Source: DASXHD01 sp038239005 (GTDB lineage Bacteria > Myxococcota_A > Polyangia > Polyangiales > Polyangiaceae). From it: a DNA stretch of 64,000 bases. Positions 1-8,726 of this stretch are shown here, piece after piece. Each line of letters begins with the position of its first letter. Position 1 is the stretch's first letter. The translations under genes were made by a program, and so were the position numbers. The stretch is from positions 20,613 to 84,612 of the forward strand of contig JBBSFE010000012.1 in the NCBI GenBank assembly GCA_038239005.1, written 5' to 3'. Below the pieces are notes generated by a model. It did not search any database. It worked only from the letters and a program-made list of their open reading frames with translations, and had not been told where the DNA came from.

Positions 1-1555
1 CAGCGTCGCTTCCAAGGCTGTACGTCGAACCGGGAGCTTCGAGGCCCGCGCGTGGTGCTATCGATTGGCGCATGTGCGGATCGATTCCATCGAGGAGGCC
101 ATGCTCGGGGTCTTGACCGACGACCTTCGTCCAGTCGACCGGTGTAGCCGCGAGAGCGTTCGGAACGCCTCCGATGAGATCGTAGAACACCATGCGCGGA
201 ATGCGTGTGCCGAACTTGCCATTGCAGAGGGCGCCCTGCGTCGTGTCGCTGCCGTCGGGCAAGTCCTCGACGAAGAGAGGATTCGTGCAATTGCGTTGCG
301 CCGTCGATTCGTGATCTCGATCCGGCACCGTTGGGAGCGTCAGACCATCGATGTAGCGCTGGATCGGGAACTGCGAATCGAAACCGTAACGTGCGCGCGT
401 CGTCTGCTGCGCGTAGCGAACGTTGATTCCGTCGGCAGCTGCGATCGGCGTCGTCGGGCTTGCGGGTGTGTACCAACCGACCTGGGGGCACCCCGTCGCT
501 GCGCCCGCGCACGCGTTGCAATTCGGATCCGATCCAATGAGCTGTTTGGAAATCGGCTTGGCACTTCCCGGAAATGCGCACGACGAACAATCCGCATTTC
601 CGGATTGATCGCATTCAGTCGTCCCGCGCGGACCCGCGCCGCCGCCGGGACCTCCCGGAAAATTCATGGTGCGATTCGTCCACCCATATCCGTTGAGCCA
701 CATCGGATCGCTCCACGAATCTTCTTCGTCCGTGAGCTGAAGAATGACGACGATGGAATCGGGTCGAAGGAAATCCTTCCGCATCTTGAGCAGCGTCGCG
801 TCCACGTCCACCAGCGTGGCTCGTGGCGGCACGTTCGTGTTGAGCTCGATGTGATCCCAGGGGTCGGGCTGAATCAAGAAGCGGTACCAGCTCTCGAGCT
901 GGCCTTCGAGGCCACAACCTCGCTCTTGCACGCCGGCGACGAGTGATTGAAGGTCCGCCGCGAATTGGGTCTCGGGCTCGAAGGGCGCGTCGCCGTAAAT
1001 CGTCACGTTGACGTCGGCGGCCTCCTTGCCCGCATTGTTCTTGTCGCTGAGCGGAAGCCACGCGAGAAAGTTTCCGCCGTTGCCGTCCGTGGGTCTCGCA
1101 TTCTTCACCGTGCCTTCCGGCGTTCCAAGCGTGCGATTCAGCAAATGGGCGTGATCGTTCTGATGCGTGGTGTCGCTCGCGTTCTCGACGCACACATCCA
1201 GGGAGCCACCACCGCCGAGCGAAGAGCTAACGATTCCAATATGGAGATCGCTGACAGCTGGATACTCGAGCGCGCTGTTCCGCACGGTCGAGCAACCTGC
1301 GCCGTCACCTGGCACAGCGACGTGCGTTGTGAGGTCGACGCAACGCGGAACGAGGAGGCGGTGAACGAAGGTCGGAATCGCTGCCGCGAGAAGATCTTGC
1401 TTGTCGGCCATCGACGAAGAGTTGTCGATGGCCAGCAGCAGATCGACCTTCAAGGGCGACGCGGGCGACAGCGTCATGGCGCGCCATGTTGGCGCTGGCG
1501 CGACGCTCGAGGTCGTACATCCAATCAGTGCGAATGCGACCAGTAACCTCCTCAC
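1..1555 (-). CDS. VWA-domain lipoprotein, C-terminus beyond window
   Basis: Read on the minus strand from a GTG at 1555 (in-frame GTG also at 1564), the frame is open to the left edge, so the gene is partial at its 3' end with about 518 residues visible. The N-terminus is a short basic stretch plus hydrophobic segment ending in a lipobox, ALIGC (Cys13), which suggests a lipoprotein exported across the inner membrane. LLLAIDNSSSM (Asp44) carries the DxSxS metal-binding signature of a von Willebrand factor A domain. Several Cys are scattered later in the protein. The family binds protein ligands; the partner here is unknown. No clear Shine-Dalgarno helps choose the start. It is divergent from the muramidase gene, 104 bp away. 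The open frames on the plus strand here are shadows. Confidence 0.75.
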   Translation of the reverse strand, partial: MRRLLVAFALIGCTTSSVAPAPTWRAMTLSPASPLKVDLLLAIDNSSSMADKQDLLAAAIPTFVHRLLVPRCVDLTTHVAVPGDGAGCSTVRNSALEYPAVSDLHIGIVSSSLGGGGSLDVCVENASDTTHQNDHAHLLNRTLGTPEGTVKNARPTDGNGGNFLAWLPLSDKNNAGKEAADVNVTIYGDAPFEPETQFAADLQSLVAGVQERGCGLEGQLESWYRFLIQPDPWDHIELNTNVPPRATLVDVDATLLKMRKDFLRPDSIVVILQLTDEEDSWSDPMWLNGYGWTNRTMNFPGGPGGGAGPRGTTECDQSGNADCSSCAFPGSAKPISKQLIGSDPNCNACAGAATGCPQVGWYTPASPTTPIAAADGINVRYAQQTTRARYGFDSQFPIQRYIDGLTLPTVPDRDHESTAQRNCTNPLFVEDLPDGSDTTQGALCNGKFGTRIPRMVFYDLIGGVPNALAATPVDWTKVVGQDPEHGLLDGIDPHMRQSIAPRAGLEAPGSTYSLGSDA

Positions 1556-1659
1556 GAGGATCACCGTAGCAACATCGAGACCGCGGTTTTCACGCGAGAA
1601 ACACACCGAACACAGACAACCCCGTTGGCGAACGGCAACGCTATAGTCGTCGGCACCAC

Positions 1660-2836
1660 ATGCGGACGGGTCTCGATCGGGTGCTCGACGCGGCTGCGAT
1701 GCGTGAGCGGGTCTTCAAGGGGCGGCTCGGTTTCTTGACGCATCCCGCGGCGGTTACCCGCGACTTCGTTCATGCGGCCACCGCGCTGCGGGCGCTCGGG
1801 CTTCGGTTCGAGATTTTTTTCGGGCCCGAGCATGGGTACGGCGGCGAAGCGCAAGACATGGCGACGGTCGGAGACGCACGCGACGGCGAGGGAACCATCG
1901 TGCGCAGTCTCTACGGCGATCAATTCGAAGATTTGATTCCCAAGGACGAAGACCTCGCGCGCATCGACACGCTCGTCATCGATATGCAGGACGTCGGCTC
2001 GCGCTACTACACCTTCGTGTGGACGGCCGTGTGCGCGATGCGCGCGTGCGCTCGTCGGGGTGTGCGCGTCGTCGTGCTCGATCGGCCGAACCCCATTGGC
2101 GGCGAGGAGTCGTCGCTCGAAGGACGCATGCAAGATGCACGTTTCCGATCGTTCGTCGGGCTCGAGCCCACGCCGATTCGTCACGCGCTCACGCTTGGGG
2201 AAATCGTCGCGTGGCGGCGTGCGGTCGAAAAGGTCGACGTCGAGCTCACGGTCGTCATGTGCGAGTGGACACGCGCGTTCGGGCAAGCGCGTTGGGTCAT
2301 GCCATCGCCGAACATGCCCACGCTCGACGCCGCGCTCGTCTATCCGGGCGCTTGCCTCGTCGAAGGGACGAACCTCTCCGAAGGCCGCGGCACCACGCGA
2401 CCCTTCGAAATCGTGGGCGCACCCTGGCTCGACGGCAACGCGCTCGCCCGTGATCTCGCATCAGCCAAATTGGCCGGGTTCGTTCCACGGCCCATCCACT
2501 TTTTGCCGACGTTCCAAAAGCACGCAAAGCAGCCGTGCGGCGGCGTGCAGATTCACGTGACCGATGTTCACGCTTTCCGCCCCGTCGCCACCTACGTCGC
2601 GCTCGTCGCCCTCGCACATCACCAAAACCCGGGCGAGTTTCGCTTCCGAACGGAGCGCTACGAGTTCGTCGACGACATTCCGGCCTTCGATTTGCTCCGG
2701 CGACGCCGAGGCCCGCGAGCGCATCACCCGCGGCGACGACGCCATCGACGTTGCAACCACGGTCTCTACCATTCGAAAAGGCGAACAATATTCCTGGTTC
2801 GAAGCGCGCGAGCACGTCCTCGCGTGCAGCGTGTGA
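1660..2836 (+). pseudogene. NamZ-type exo-beta-N-acetylmuramidase (DUF1343), frameshifted near the 3' end
   Basis: Residues 1-345 match the DUF1343/NamZ family (GH171), which removes N-acetylmuramic acid from peptidoglycan fragments: GFLTHPAAV, FGPEHGY, IDMQDVGSRYYT, LDRPNPIGG, MPSPNMPTLD and EGTNLSEGRGTTRPFE are in family order. No signal peptide is visible, so a cytoplasmic cell-wall-recycling role is inferred. After PAFDLL (about 2697) the frame turns into an Arg-rich tail ending at 2844. The +1 frame instead continues the expected C-terminus, GDAEARERITRGDDA, to a TGA at 2834-2836. One extra C in CTCCGG at 2695-2700 explains this. Whether it is a true mutation or a sequencing error cannot be told. 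The kinase gene follows 19 bp after the corrected stop. Confidence 0.75.
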
Positions 2837-2855
2837 TGCGGTAGACTGCTCCACG

Positions 2856-4622
2856 ATGGCGAAAGATTCCTTCGTCGATCCCGCGCTGCTCGGGAGAACG
2901 ATCGCGGGGAAATTTGCCATCGAAACGTACGTAGGCGGCGGCGCGATGGGCGCGGTCTACAAAGCGAAGCAGCTCGCGCTCGACAAGACGGTCGCCATCA
3001 AAGTGATGCACCGCGAGATGGCGAAGGACGAAAAGTTCGTCATGCGCTTCAAGCGCGAAGCGAAGGCGGCGTCGAAGCTCGATCACCCGAACTCGCTCCG
3101 CATGATCGACTTCGGCGAAGAGCCCGATGGCCTTCTCTACATCGCGATGGAGTTTCTCGACGGGCAAGATCTCTTCGCCATCATCAAAGAAGGTTGGCCC
3201 CTTCCAGACGAGCGCATCGTCGGGATTTTGATCCAAGCGCTCGCGGCGCTCGCGGTCGCGCACGACCAAGGCATCGTGCATCGCGATTTGAAACCCGAGA
3301 ACATCATGGTGCTCAAGGGCACCGACGACGAGGGCAGCTCGCGCGACATCGTCAAAGTTTGCGATTTTGGCATCGCGAAAATCACCGAGCGCGCCGTCGA
3401 CAAGAAAGCCACCGATTCCGCACGCCTCTCCACGAAGGGGCTCGTCGTCGGCACGCCCGAGTACATGTCGCCCGAGCAAGGTCGCGGCGAAGTGCTCGAT
3501 GCGCGAAGCGATCTCTATTCGATGGGCGTCATCCTCTATCAACTCCTGACACGCAAAGTTCCGTTCGACGCCGAGAGCGCCATCGGCATCGTCCTCAAGC
3601 ACGTCACCGAAGAGCCGCCGCGGCCAACATCGATCTATCCCGGCGCGAATCGGCGGCTCGAGGCCGTGTGCTTGAAGGCGCTGCAGAAGCCTCGCGAGGC
3701 TCGCTACCAAAACGCTCGCGAGATGCGCACCGACCTCAAGAACGCCCTCGACGGCGCTGTCACGAGCATCGCGATGTCGGCACGCGCGCGGCTCGAAAGC
3801 GGCGATCATAATAGGCCGATGGAAAACGCGGCAACGATCCCGATTGATCTGCGCGCCATGGAGGCGCTCGCGCCCACGTCGAGCAAGGTCACGCCGATAG
3901 GAACCGAAGCGCCCGACGATCATCCCGCCGGCGTTCCGCGTCGATGGACGGGCTACGCGCTCGCCGCGCTCCTCTTCACGGCCGTCGGCGTCGGAACGTA
4001 CGAGGTGGTGAAGGTCTACAAACGAAGCCAAGTCGCCGCAGCGACCGCCCAGCCAACGACGACAACGACCACGACCTCGCTTGCAACACGCTCTTACCCA
4101 GTACCAACCGACACGCCCACGACGACGAGCACGGTCGTCTCACCGACGAACACGGCCGTTACGTTTCCGCTCGCGTCAGCGCATCCGTCTGCAGCTCACT
4201 CGGGTGTTGGCATCGTGGTGCCGCCGAGCGCGTCGACCACTGCTGTGATCTCACCGCCACCATCGGCGAGCGCCGCAGCTTCGGTTGCCATCATCGTCGA
4301 GCCGTCGAAAGGTCCGTTCGTGCGCATCGGTCAGCCGAAGAACGTCACCGGCACCGTTGATGGTCGCGTGCTTCGCTCTGCTCTCGCGAGCGCGTATGTG
4401 CAGTTCAACGCTTGCTACGTGAACGGGCTCCACGCCGGCGACAAATCGCAGGCCTACACCGCCGACATGCAGGTGAAGCTTGGTGGGTCGAGCGCGGCAA
4501 CGATGGGCGTTCCCGAGTTTCTCGCGAAGTCGGGCCAGTGCGTGATGAACGTCGCAACGGCGGCTCTCGCCAACCTTGCGCAAAACGGCACGGCTGACGT
4601 TCCCATCGAGTTCGTCCCTTAA
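2856..4622 (+). CDS. Membrane-anchored Ser/Thr protein kinase (PknB-like) with Cys-containing C-terminal domain
   Basis: A 588-residue eukaryote-like kinase. The start is the ATG at 2856; the frame is open upstream but that sequence is not protein-like. The kinase domain (about 20-290) has the Gly loop VGGGAMG (26-32), the ATP-binding Lys49 in VAIKVM, HRD (142-144) and DFG (170-172), followed by GTPEYMSPEQ, so it should be active. A transmembrane helix lies at about 363-385, then a Thr/Pro/Ser-rich linker (about 390-480). The last 100 residues hold two Cys (in NACYVNG and SGQCVMN) and resemble the C-terminal domain of the AgmX/PglI group of myxobacterial proteins, which I infer rather than prove. 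The kinase faces the cytoplasm and the tail the periplasm. It follows the frameshifted namZ gene by 19 bp. Confidence 0.88.
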   Translation: MAKDSFVDPALLGRTIAGKFAIETYVGGGAMGAVYKAKQLALDKTVAIKVMHREMAKDEKFVMRFKREAKAASKLDHPNSLRMIDFGEEPDGLLYIAMEFLDGQDLFAIIKEGWPLPDERIVGILIQALAALAVAHDQGIVHRDLKPENIMVLKGTDDEGSSRDIVKVCDFGIAKITERAVDKKATDSARLSTKGLVVGTPEYMSPEQGRGEVLDARSDLYSMGVILYQLLTRKVPFDAESAIGIVLKHVTEEPPRPTSIYPGANRRLEAVCLKALQKPREARYQNAREMRTDLKNALDGAVTSIAMSARARLESGDHNRPMENAATIPIDLRAMEALAPTSSKVTPIGTEAPDDHPAGVPRRWTGYALAALLFTAVGVGTYEVVKVYKRSQVAAATAQPTTTTTTTSLATRSYPVPTDTPTTTSTVVSPTNTAVTFPLASAHPSAAHSGVGIVVPPSASTTAVISPPPSASAAASVAIIVEPSKGPFVRIGQPKNVTGTVDGRVLRSALASAYVQFNACYVNGLHAGDKSQAYTADMQVKLGGSSAATMGVPEFLAKSGQCVMNVATAALANLAQNGTADVPIEFVP

Positions 4623-4659
4623 AAAAACGTGCCCGAAACGCGCTGACGTCTCGGGCACG
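4621..4659 (-). terminator. Intrinsic terminator for the minus-strand gene at 4800-5750
   Basis: CGTGCCCGA (4628-4636) and TCGGGCACG (4651-4659) form a perfect 9-bp stem with a 14-nt loop. On the plus strand seven A precede it (4621-4627), so a minus-strand transcript ends in the hairpin followed by seven U, which is the classic Rho-independent form. It begins inside the kinase stop codon and may also stop kinase transcripts, although there is no U-run on that side. Confidence 0.7.
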
Positions 4660-4799
4660 AGGGACCTGCGCGGGTGGGGGGAGGGACTTCGCGCAAGCCC
4701 ACAATCTGTAATGTTCAGAATGGGGTCAGGCGATCCGAGATGCAACCCACCCCATTGTAAAATCACCTCAACGCCGCTCTCGCGTCGCGAGCGTTTGTC

Positions 4800-5750
4800 T
4801 CACTTACCTTCTTCGAGATCCTCGGCGAGATAGCTCAAAATCACCTCATCGAGGGACTTGTCGCTGATGATGTCTTCGCCAAAAATCGAGCTTTGCGGGC
4901 GGGCTTGGCCAAAAATCGCGGCGGGGCGAACAGCAGCAGAAGGCTGTGGCGGTTGTGCAGGCGAACCCGGTCGCGAAGATTGGCTGGGGATCGGTTGCTT
5001 GGGCTCGCTCGGCGGCTCGGCGCGCGGGTCGGCGACACGCTTGACGCGCTCCTCGCGGACCGCAGCCACACGCCCGGGGCGATCGCTCTTTTTCGGCGCA
5101 GGCCTTTCGCTCTTTCGCGACACCGGCGGACGCTCGCTCTTGGCGGGTCGGGCGCGCGATGAAGGCCGCTCGGAAGGGGGCCGCGCTTCGCGTTCCTCGA
5201 CCGCGCGATATCGGCCGGTGCCTGGGTCGTTGGGGTCGCGCGCCGCGAGAACGTTCGCGGGCGGGGGCGGAAGATCCTCCGGCTTCACCGCGTGGTCGCC
5301 GAGCGTGTCGAGATCGAGCGTGAGCGACGGAGGTACGGGAGCTTCGACGCGAGCCTCCTCACGCGGAAGATCGCGCGTGGTTGCTGGTGGTGGCGCTTCT
5401 TCGGCGGCGCGTGCGGCTTTTTGCGCCGCGATGGCGGTGTCCGATTTTCGCGCGCTCGCCGCGATGGCGTCGTCGACGATGGGATCGAGATCACCATTGC
5501 GCAAGGCGCGGAACATCGCCTTGTGTTGCTCCTTCATCATCTGGCGAACAACGTCGCCGAGCTTGTCCGTGCCGAGCTCCGCGGCGTAGCTCGTCTTCAC
5601 GGACTTGAGGATGCGCCCGCCATCCATGAAGAGATGGGTGATGACGTGAGGGTGCTTGATGCCAGAGTCCTCCGTCTGGATGTGGAACACCCTGTTCTTG
5701 TGCCGGACGTTATTGTTGTAGCCCAGCAGCGGGGACGGAGCCTTCGTCAT
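4800..5750 (-). CDS. Conserved protein with N-terminal globular part, disordered Pro/Arg/Ser linker and C-terminal motif
   Basis: 316 residues, no signal peptide or membrane segment, so cytoplasmic. Residues 1-75 look folded and conserved in style (NRVFHIQTEDSG, THLFMDGGRILKSVKTSY). Residues about 115-285 are low complexity, full of SERP and PKKS units, Pro and charged residues. The last 30 residues (GEDIISDKSLDEVILSYL) again look ordered, as a short binding helix would. I do not recognise a function. An architecture of folded head, long tether and helix suggests an adaptor or scaffold. It stands alone between convergent kinase and divergent rseP genes (68 bp to the rseP start) and has its own terminator. 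Confidence 0.7.
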   Translation of the reverse strand: MTKAPSPLLGYNNNVRHKNRVFHIQTEDSGIKHPHVITHLFMDGGRILKSVKTSYAAELGTDKLGDVVRQMMKEQHKAMFRALRNGDLDPIVDDAIAASARKSDTAIAAQKAARAAEEAPPPATTRDLPREEARVEAPVPPSLTLDLDTLGDHAVKPEDLPPPPANVLAARDPNDPGTGRYRAVEEREARPPSERPSSRARPAKSERPPVSRKSERPAPKKSDRPGRVAAVREERVKRVADPRAEPPSEPKQPIPSQSSRPGSPAQPPQPSAAVRPAAIFGQARPQSSIFGEDIISDKSLDEVILSYLAEDLEEGK

Positions 5751-5818
5751 GCGGCAAGACTTCCAGCGTCTGAGCGTACCACGCCGCGAAAAACCTTGAG
5801 GTAGACTCGCGACACTTT

Positions 5819-7453
5819 TTGGACCTCGTTTATTTCACACTCCTCGTGAGCGTTCTCGTGTTCGTACACGAGCTCGGCCACTTTGCGCTCGCGAAGATCT
5901 TCGGCGTGAAGGTCATCACGTTCTCGCTCGGGTTCGGCCCGAAGATCGTGCGATTGCACGGCAAAGAGACCGAATATTGCATCGGCATTCTGCCCTTCGG
6001 CGGCTTCGTGAACATGCTGGAGGAGTCGAAAGGCACCGCGCCGATTCCGCCCGAAGATAGGCCCCGGACGTTCGAAGCTCAGGCCCTGTGGAAGCGCGTC
6101 GCCATCGTTCTTGCCGGGCCGATGATGAACGTCATTTTTCCGGTCGCCCTCTACACATCCGTATATTGGGGCGACCGCGAGCTCTCGCCGCCGATGGTGG
6201 GCGTCGTTTTGCCGGGGCGCCCCGCAGACGGAAAGCTCGCGCCCGGCGATCGCATCCTCGCCGTCGATGGCAAAGACGTGCAGAGCTTCACCGACGTTCA
6301 GCGTTACGTCGCGAAGCGCGGCAACAAGTCCATTCGGTTCACCATCGACCGCGACGGAAAAAAAATCGACGTGCCCATCGTCGCTGCTGACGACGTCGAG
6401 AGTCGTGAGATGGATACGGTCGAGCATGTGGGTCGCATCGGAATCGAGCCGCAGTTTCCGGCTCCCGTCATCGGCGTTCCGCGCGCCGACTCACCTGCGT
6501 ATCACGCTGGGCTGCGTTCGTTCGATCGCGTGACATCGGTGAACGGGCGCCGTATCGAGCGCATGGTCGATCTCGTCGATGTGCTCGAGGCCAGCCGCGG
6601 CGACACGCTCATTCTCGCGTACCTCCGGCCGCAACCCATTCCAGACGCCACGGGTGGGCTTTGCGATCTCGCGCTGCTCGAGCCACAAGTCGCGACGCTC
6701 ACGCCGCTCGCGCGCGCGTCGTCGAGCAAGGAAGACGGAACGGTGCAACGCGCCGCCGACGTGCTCGCGCGAACGGGCATCGAGAGCTCGGAGATGTACG
6801 CCGTGTTCGTTCCCGACGGTTCGAGCGAAGCGCGCGCGGGATTGCGAGCCGGTGACCGCATCGCCCTTCTCGACGGCACACCCGAAACGAGCTGGCAATC
6901 GATGCTCGCGTATCTCGCGCGCACGCCGGCGCATCCACACAAGCTCGACTGGACACGCGACGGCGTCCCGATGGGCGGGAGCTTTCGCTTCGGTTTCCGC
7001 ACGACGCATTGGTCACCGAACGCGCCCGAGCACATGGTGCCGAACGATTCGCATTTCTCGTATGCGGTCACGCGCGGCTTCGAGGAGACCGGGCACGTCA
7101 TCAAGATCGTGAGCATCGGGATGCTCCGCATCGTGCAAGGCCGCGTGAGCCTCGCCGAATCGGTGAGCGGCCCGGTGACGCTCTACAGCATCGCAGGTGA
7201 AGCGGGCGCGCGCGGCCCAACGTATTTCGTGTCGGTGATGGCGCTCGTGTCGATCAATCTCGGGCTCATCAACCTTCTGCCGATTCCCGTGCTCGATGGC
7301 GGGCACCTCGCGTTCTTCTTGATCGAAGCGGTGCGCCGGAAATCGCTCGCGCGACGCACGCGCGAGATCGCGAGCTTGATCGGCGTGACGATGCTCGTCG
7401 TGCTCATGGCCATCGCGTTCAAGAACGATCTCCAACACCACTGGAGCCCATGA
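5819..7453 (+). CDS. rseP: RseP-type site-2 (M50) intramembrane metalloprotease with three PDZ domains
   Basis: 544 residues from a TTG start at 5819; the first transmembrane helix requires that start. VHELGH (His17, Glu18, His21) is the zinc-binding site and PIPVLDGGHL (Asp about 491) the second metal motif, both inside membrane helices. The family cleaves transmembrane anti-sigma factors and leftover signal peptides. Three PDZ-like units can be read: around residues 123-168 (PGDRILAVDGKDV), 218-258 (FDRVTSVNGRRI) and 327-363 (AGDRIALLDGTPE). E. coli RseP has two PDZ domains and about 450 residues, so this is an expanded form. It overlaps rsmB by 4 bases (ATGA), so the two are translationally coupled. 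Confidence 0.88.
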   Translation: MDLVYFTLLVSVLVFVHELGHFALAKIFGVKVITFSLGFGPKIVRLHGKETEYCIGILPFGGFVNMLEESKGTAPIPPEDRPRTFEAQALWKRVAIVLAGPMMNVIFPVALYTSVYWGDRELSPPMVGVVLPGRPADGKLAPGDRILAVDGKDVQSFTDVQRYVAKRGNKSIRFTIDRDGKKIDVPIVAADDVESREMDTVEHVGRIGIEPQFPAPVIGVPRADSPAYHAGLRSFDRVTSVNGRRIERMVDLVDVLEASRGDTLILAYLRPQPIPDATGGLCDLALLEPQVATLTPLARASSSKEDGTVQRAADVLARTGIESSEMYAVFVPDGSSEARAGLRAGDRIALLDGTPETSWQSMLAYLARTPAHPHKLDWTRDGVPMGGSFRFGFRTTHWSPNAPEHMVPNDSHFSYAVTRGFEETGHVIKIVSIGMLRIVQGRVSLAESVSGPVTLYSIAGEAGARGPTYFVSVMALVSINLGLINLLPIPVLDGGHLAFFLIEAVRRKSLARRTREIASLIGVTMLVVLMAIAFKNDLQHHWSP

Positions 7454-8715
7454 CGACGGCGCGCGATCTCGCAGCGCGCGTGCTCGTGCGCGTGATGCGT
7501 GACCAATCGTTCGCGGCGGCCGCGCTCGAAACGGAGCTTTCGCGATCGCCCGGGCTCGATGCGCGTGATCGCGGGCTCGCGACGGAGCTCGTCTACGGAA
7601 CGCTCCGTGTGCTTCCGTGGATCATTTCGGAGATCGATTCGCGCGCGAAGAAACCGACCGAAGGCCTTCCATGGGAAGCCCGGGCAACGCTCTGGGTCGC
7701 AGCGGAGCAGCTGTATTTCATGCGTGTTCCGGCGTTTGCCGCGGTCGACGAAGCGGTGACGGCCGTGCGCCGCGCGGCAGGTCCCAAGGTCGCGGGCTTC
7801 GCAAACGCCATGCTTCGCCGCATCGCGCGTGAGCGGCCGCCACCCGATGATCAAGATGCGCTTCGCGTGCGTGCGCTCATCGCATCGTGCCCAGCCGACA
7901 TTCGCGAGGCGCTCGTGCGTGCGCTCGGCGACGAAGGCGCGCATGCATTCTTGCAAGAGACTGCGTCGCCACCCCTCGGTTTGCGTGTGCGTGAAGCGAG
8001 CGCGCGTTCTCGGGTGCTCGAGCGACTCGCCGCCGCGCATCCAAACGCACAGCTCGAAGAAGGGAAGCTATCGCCGTTGTGCATCAACGCGCGCGGCATC
8101 GGCAACAAACCGCAATCGCTCGAAGGCTACGACAGTGGCGAAATCTCGATTCAAGAGGAAGGCTCGCAAGCCGTTGCGCTTTCGGTGGAAGCGCGGCCCG
8201 GTGAACGTGTGCTCGACGCATGCGCGGGTCGCGGAAACAAAACCGCAGTGCTCGCGCTCTCCGGCGCAAGCGTCGACGCATGCGACAACGATCCGCGAAA
8301 GCTCGAACGCTTGGCGACCGATCTCGCGCGCCTTCATGTCGCCGCGAATGCGACCTTCGCCGTTGATTGGACGGTGGGCTCCGGCGATGTTCGCGGCGAA
8401 TACGATGCAGTGCTCGTCGATGCGCCATGCTCCGGCATCGGAACGCTTCGCCGCCGGCCCGAGCTCGCGCTTCGAGCTCATCCACCGCTCTCGGAGCGCA
8501 CGGAGCTGCAGCGCGCGATCGCGAAAGCCGCCGCGCACCACGTCGCCCGAGCTGGCCGATTCATCTATGCCGTGTGCAGCGTTGCGCGCGAAGAAGCGGA
8601 AGATGTCATCGAATCGCTCGAAGACTTCGAGGTCGTCAAATCGAGGCGCCTTTTGCCTCATGTCGATCACACAGACGGCTACTTCGTCGCTTGCCTTCGC
8701 CGCAAAGTCCTCTAA
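7450..8715 (+). CDS. rsmB: 16S rRNA (cytosine(967)-C(5))-methyltransferase RsmB
   Basis: 421 residues. The N-terminal helical NusB-like RNA-binding domain (about 1-150; RDRGLATELVYGTLR) is followed by a SAM-dependent methyltransferase domain. CAGRGNKTAVLA is SAM motif I. The two cysteines of m5C methyltransferases are present: Cys327 in DAPCSGIGTL and Cys376 in YAVCSVAREE. The enzyme methylates C967 in helix 31 of 16S rRNA. The ATG overlaps the rseP stop codon. The length matches the family (about 430). Confidence 0.9.
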   Translation: MTTARDLAARVLVRVMRDQSFAAAALETELSRSPGLDARDRGLATELVYGTLRVLPWIISEIDSRAKKPTEGLPWEARATLWVAAEQLYFMRVPAFAAVDEAVTAVRRAAGPKVAGFANAMLRRIARERPPPDDQDALRVRALIASCPADIREALVRALGDEGAHAFLQETASPPLGLRVREASARSRVLERLAAAHPNAQLEEGKLSPLCINARGIGNKPQSLEGYDSGEISIQEEGSQAVALSVEARPGERVLDACAGRGNKTAVLALSGASVDACDNDPRKLERLATDLARLHVAANATFAVDWTVGSGDVRGEYDAVLVDAPCSGIGTLRRRPELALRAHPPLSERTELQRAIAKAAAHHVARAGRFIYAVCSVAREEAEDVIESLEDFEVVKSRRLLPHVDHTDGYFVACLRRKVL

Positions 8716-8726
8716 AAGACTCGACA

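Noticed and set aside
65..1546. Two long plus-strand open frames at the left edge
   Set aside because: They are antisense shadows of the VWA lipoprotein, whose minus frame has a lipobox and DxSxS motif and stays open throughout.
2766..4031. 421-codon frame opposite the kinase
   Set aside because: Antisense of a fully motif-supported kinase gene; composition is that of a high-GC shadow.
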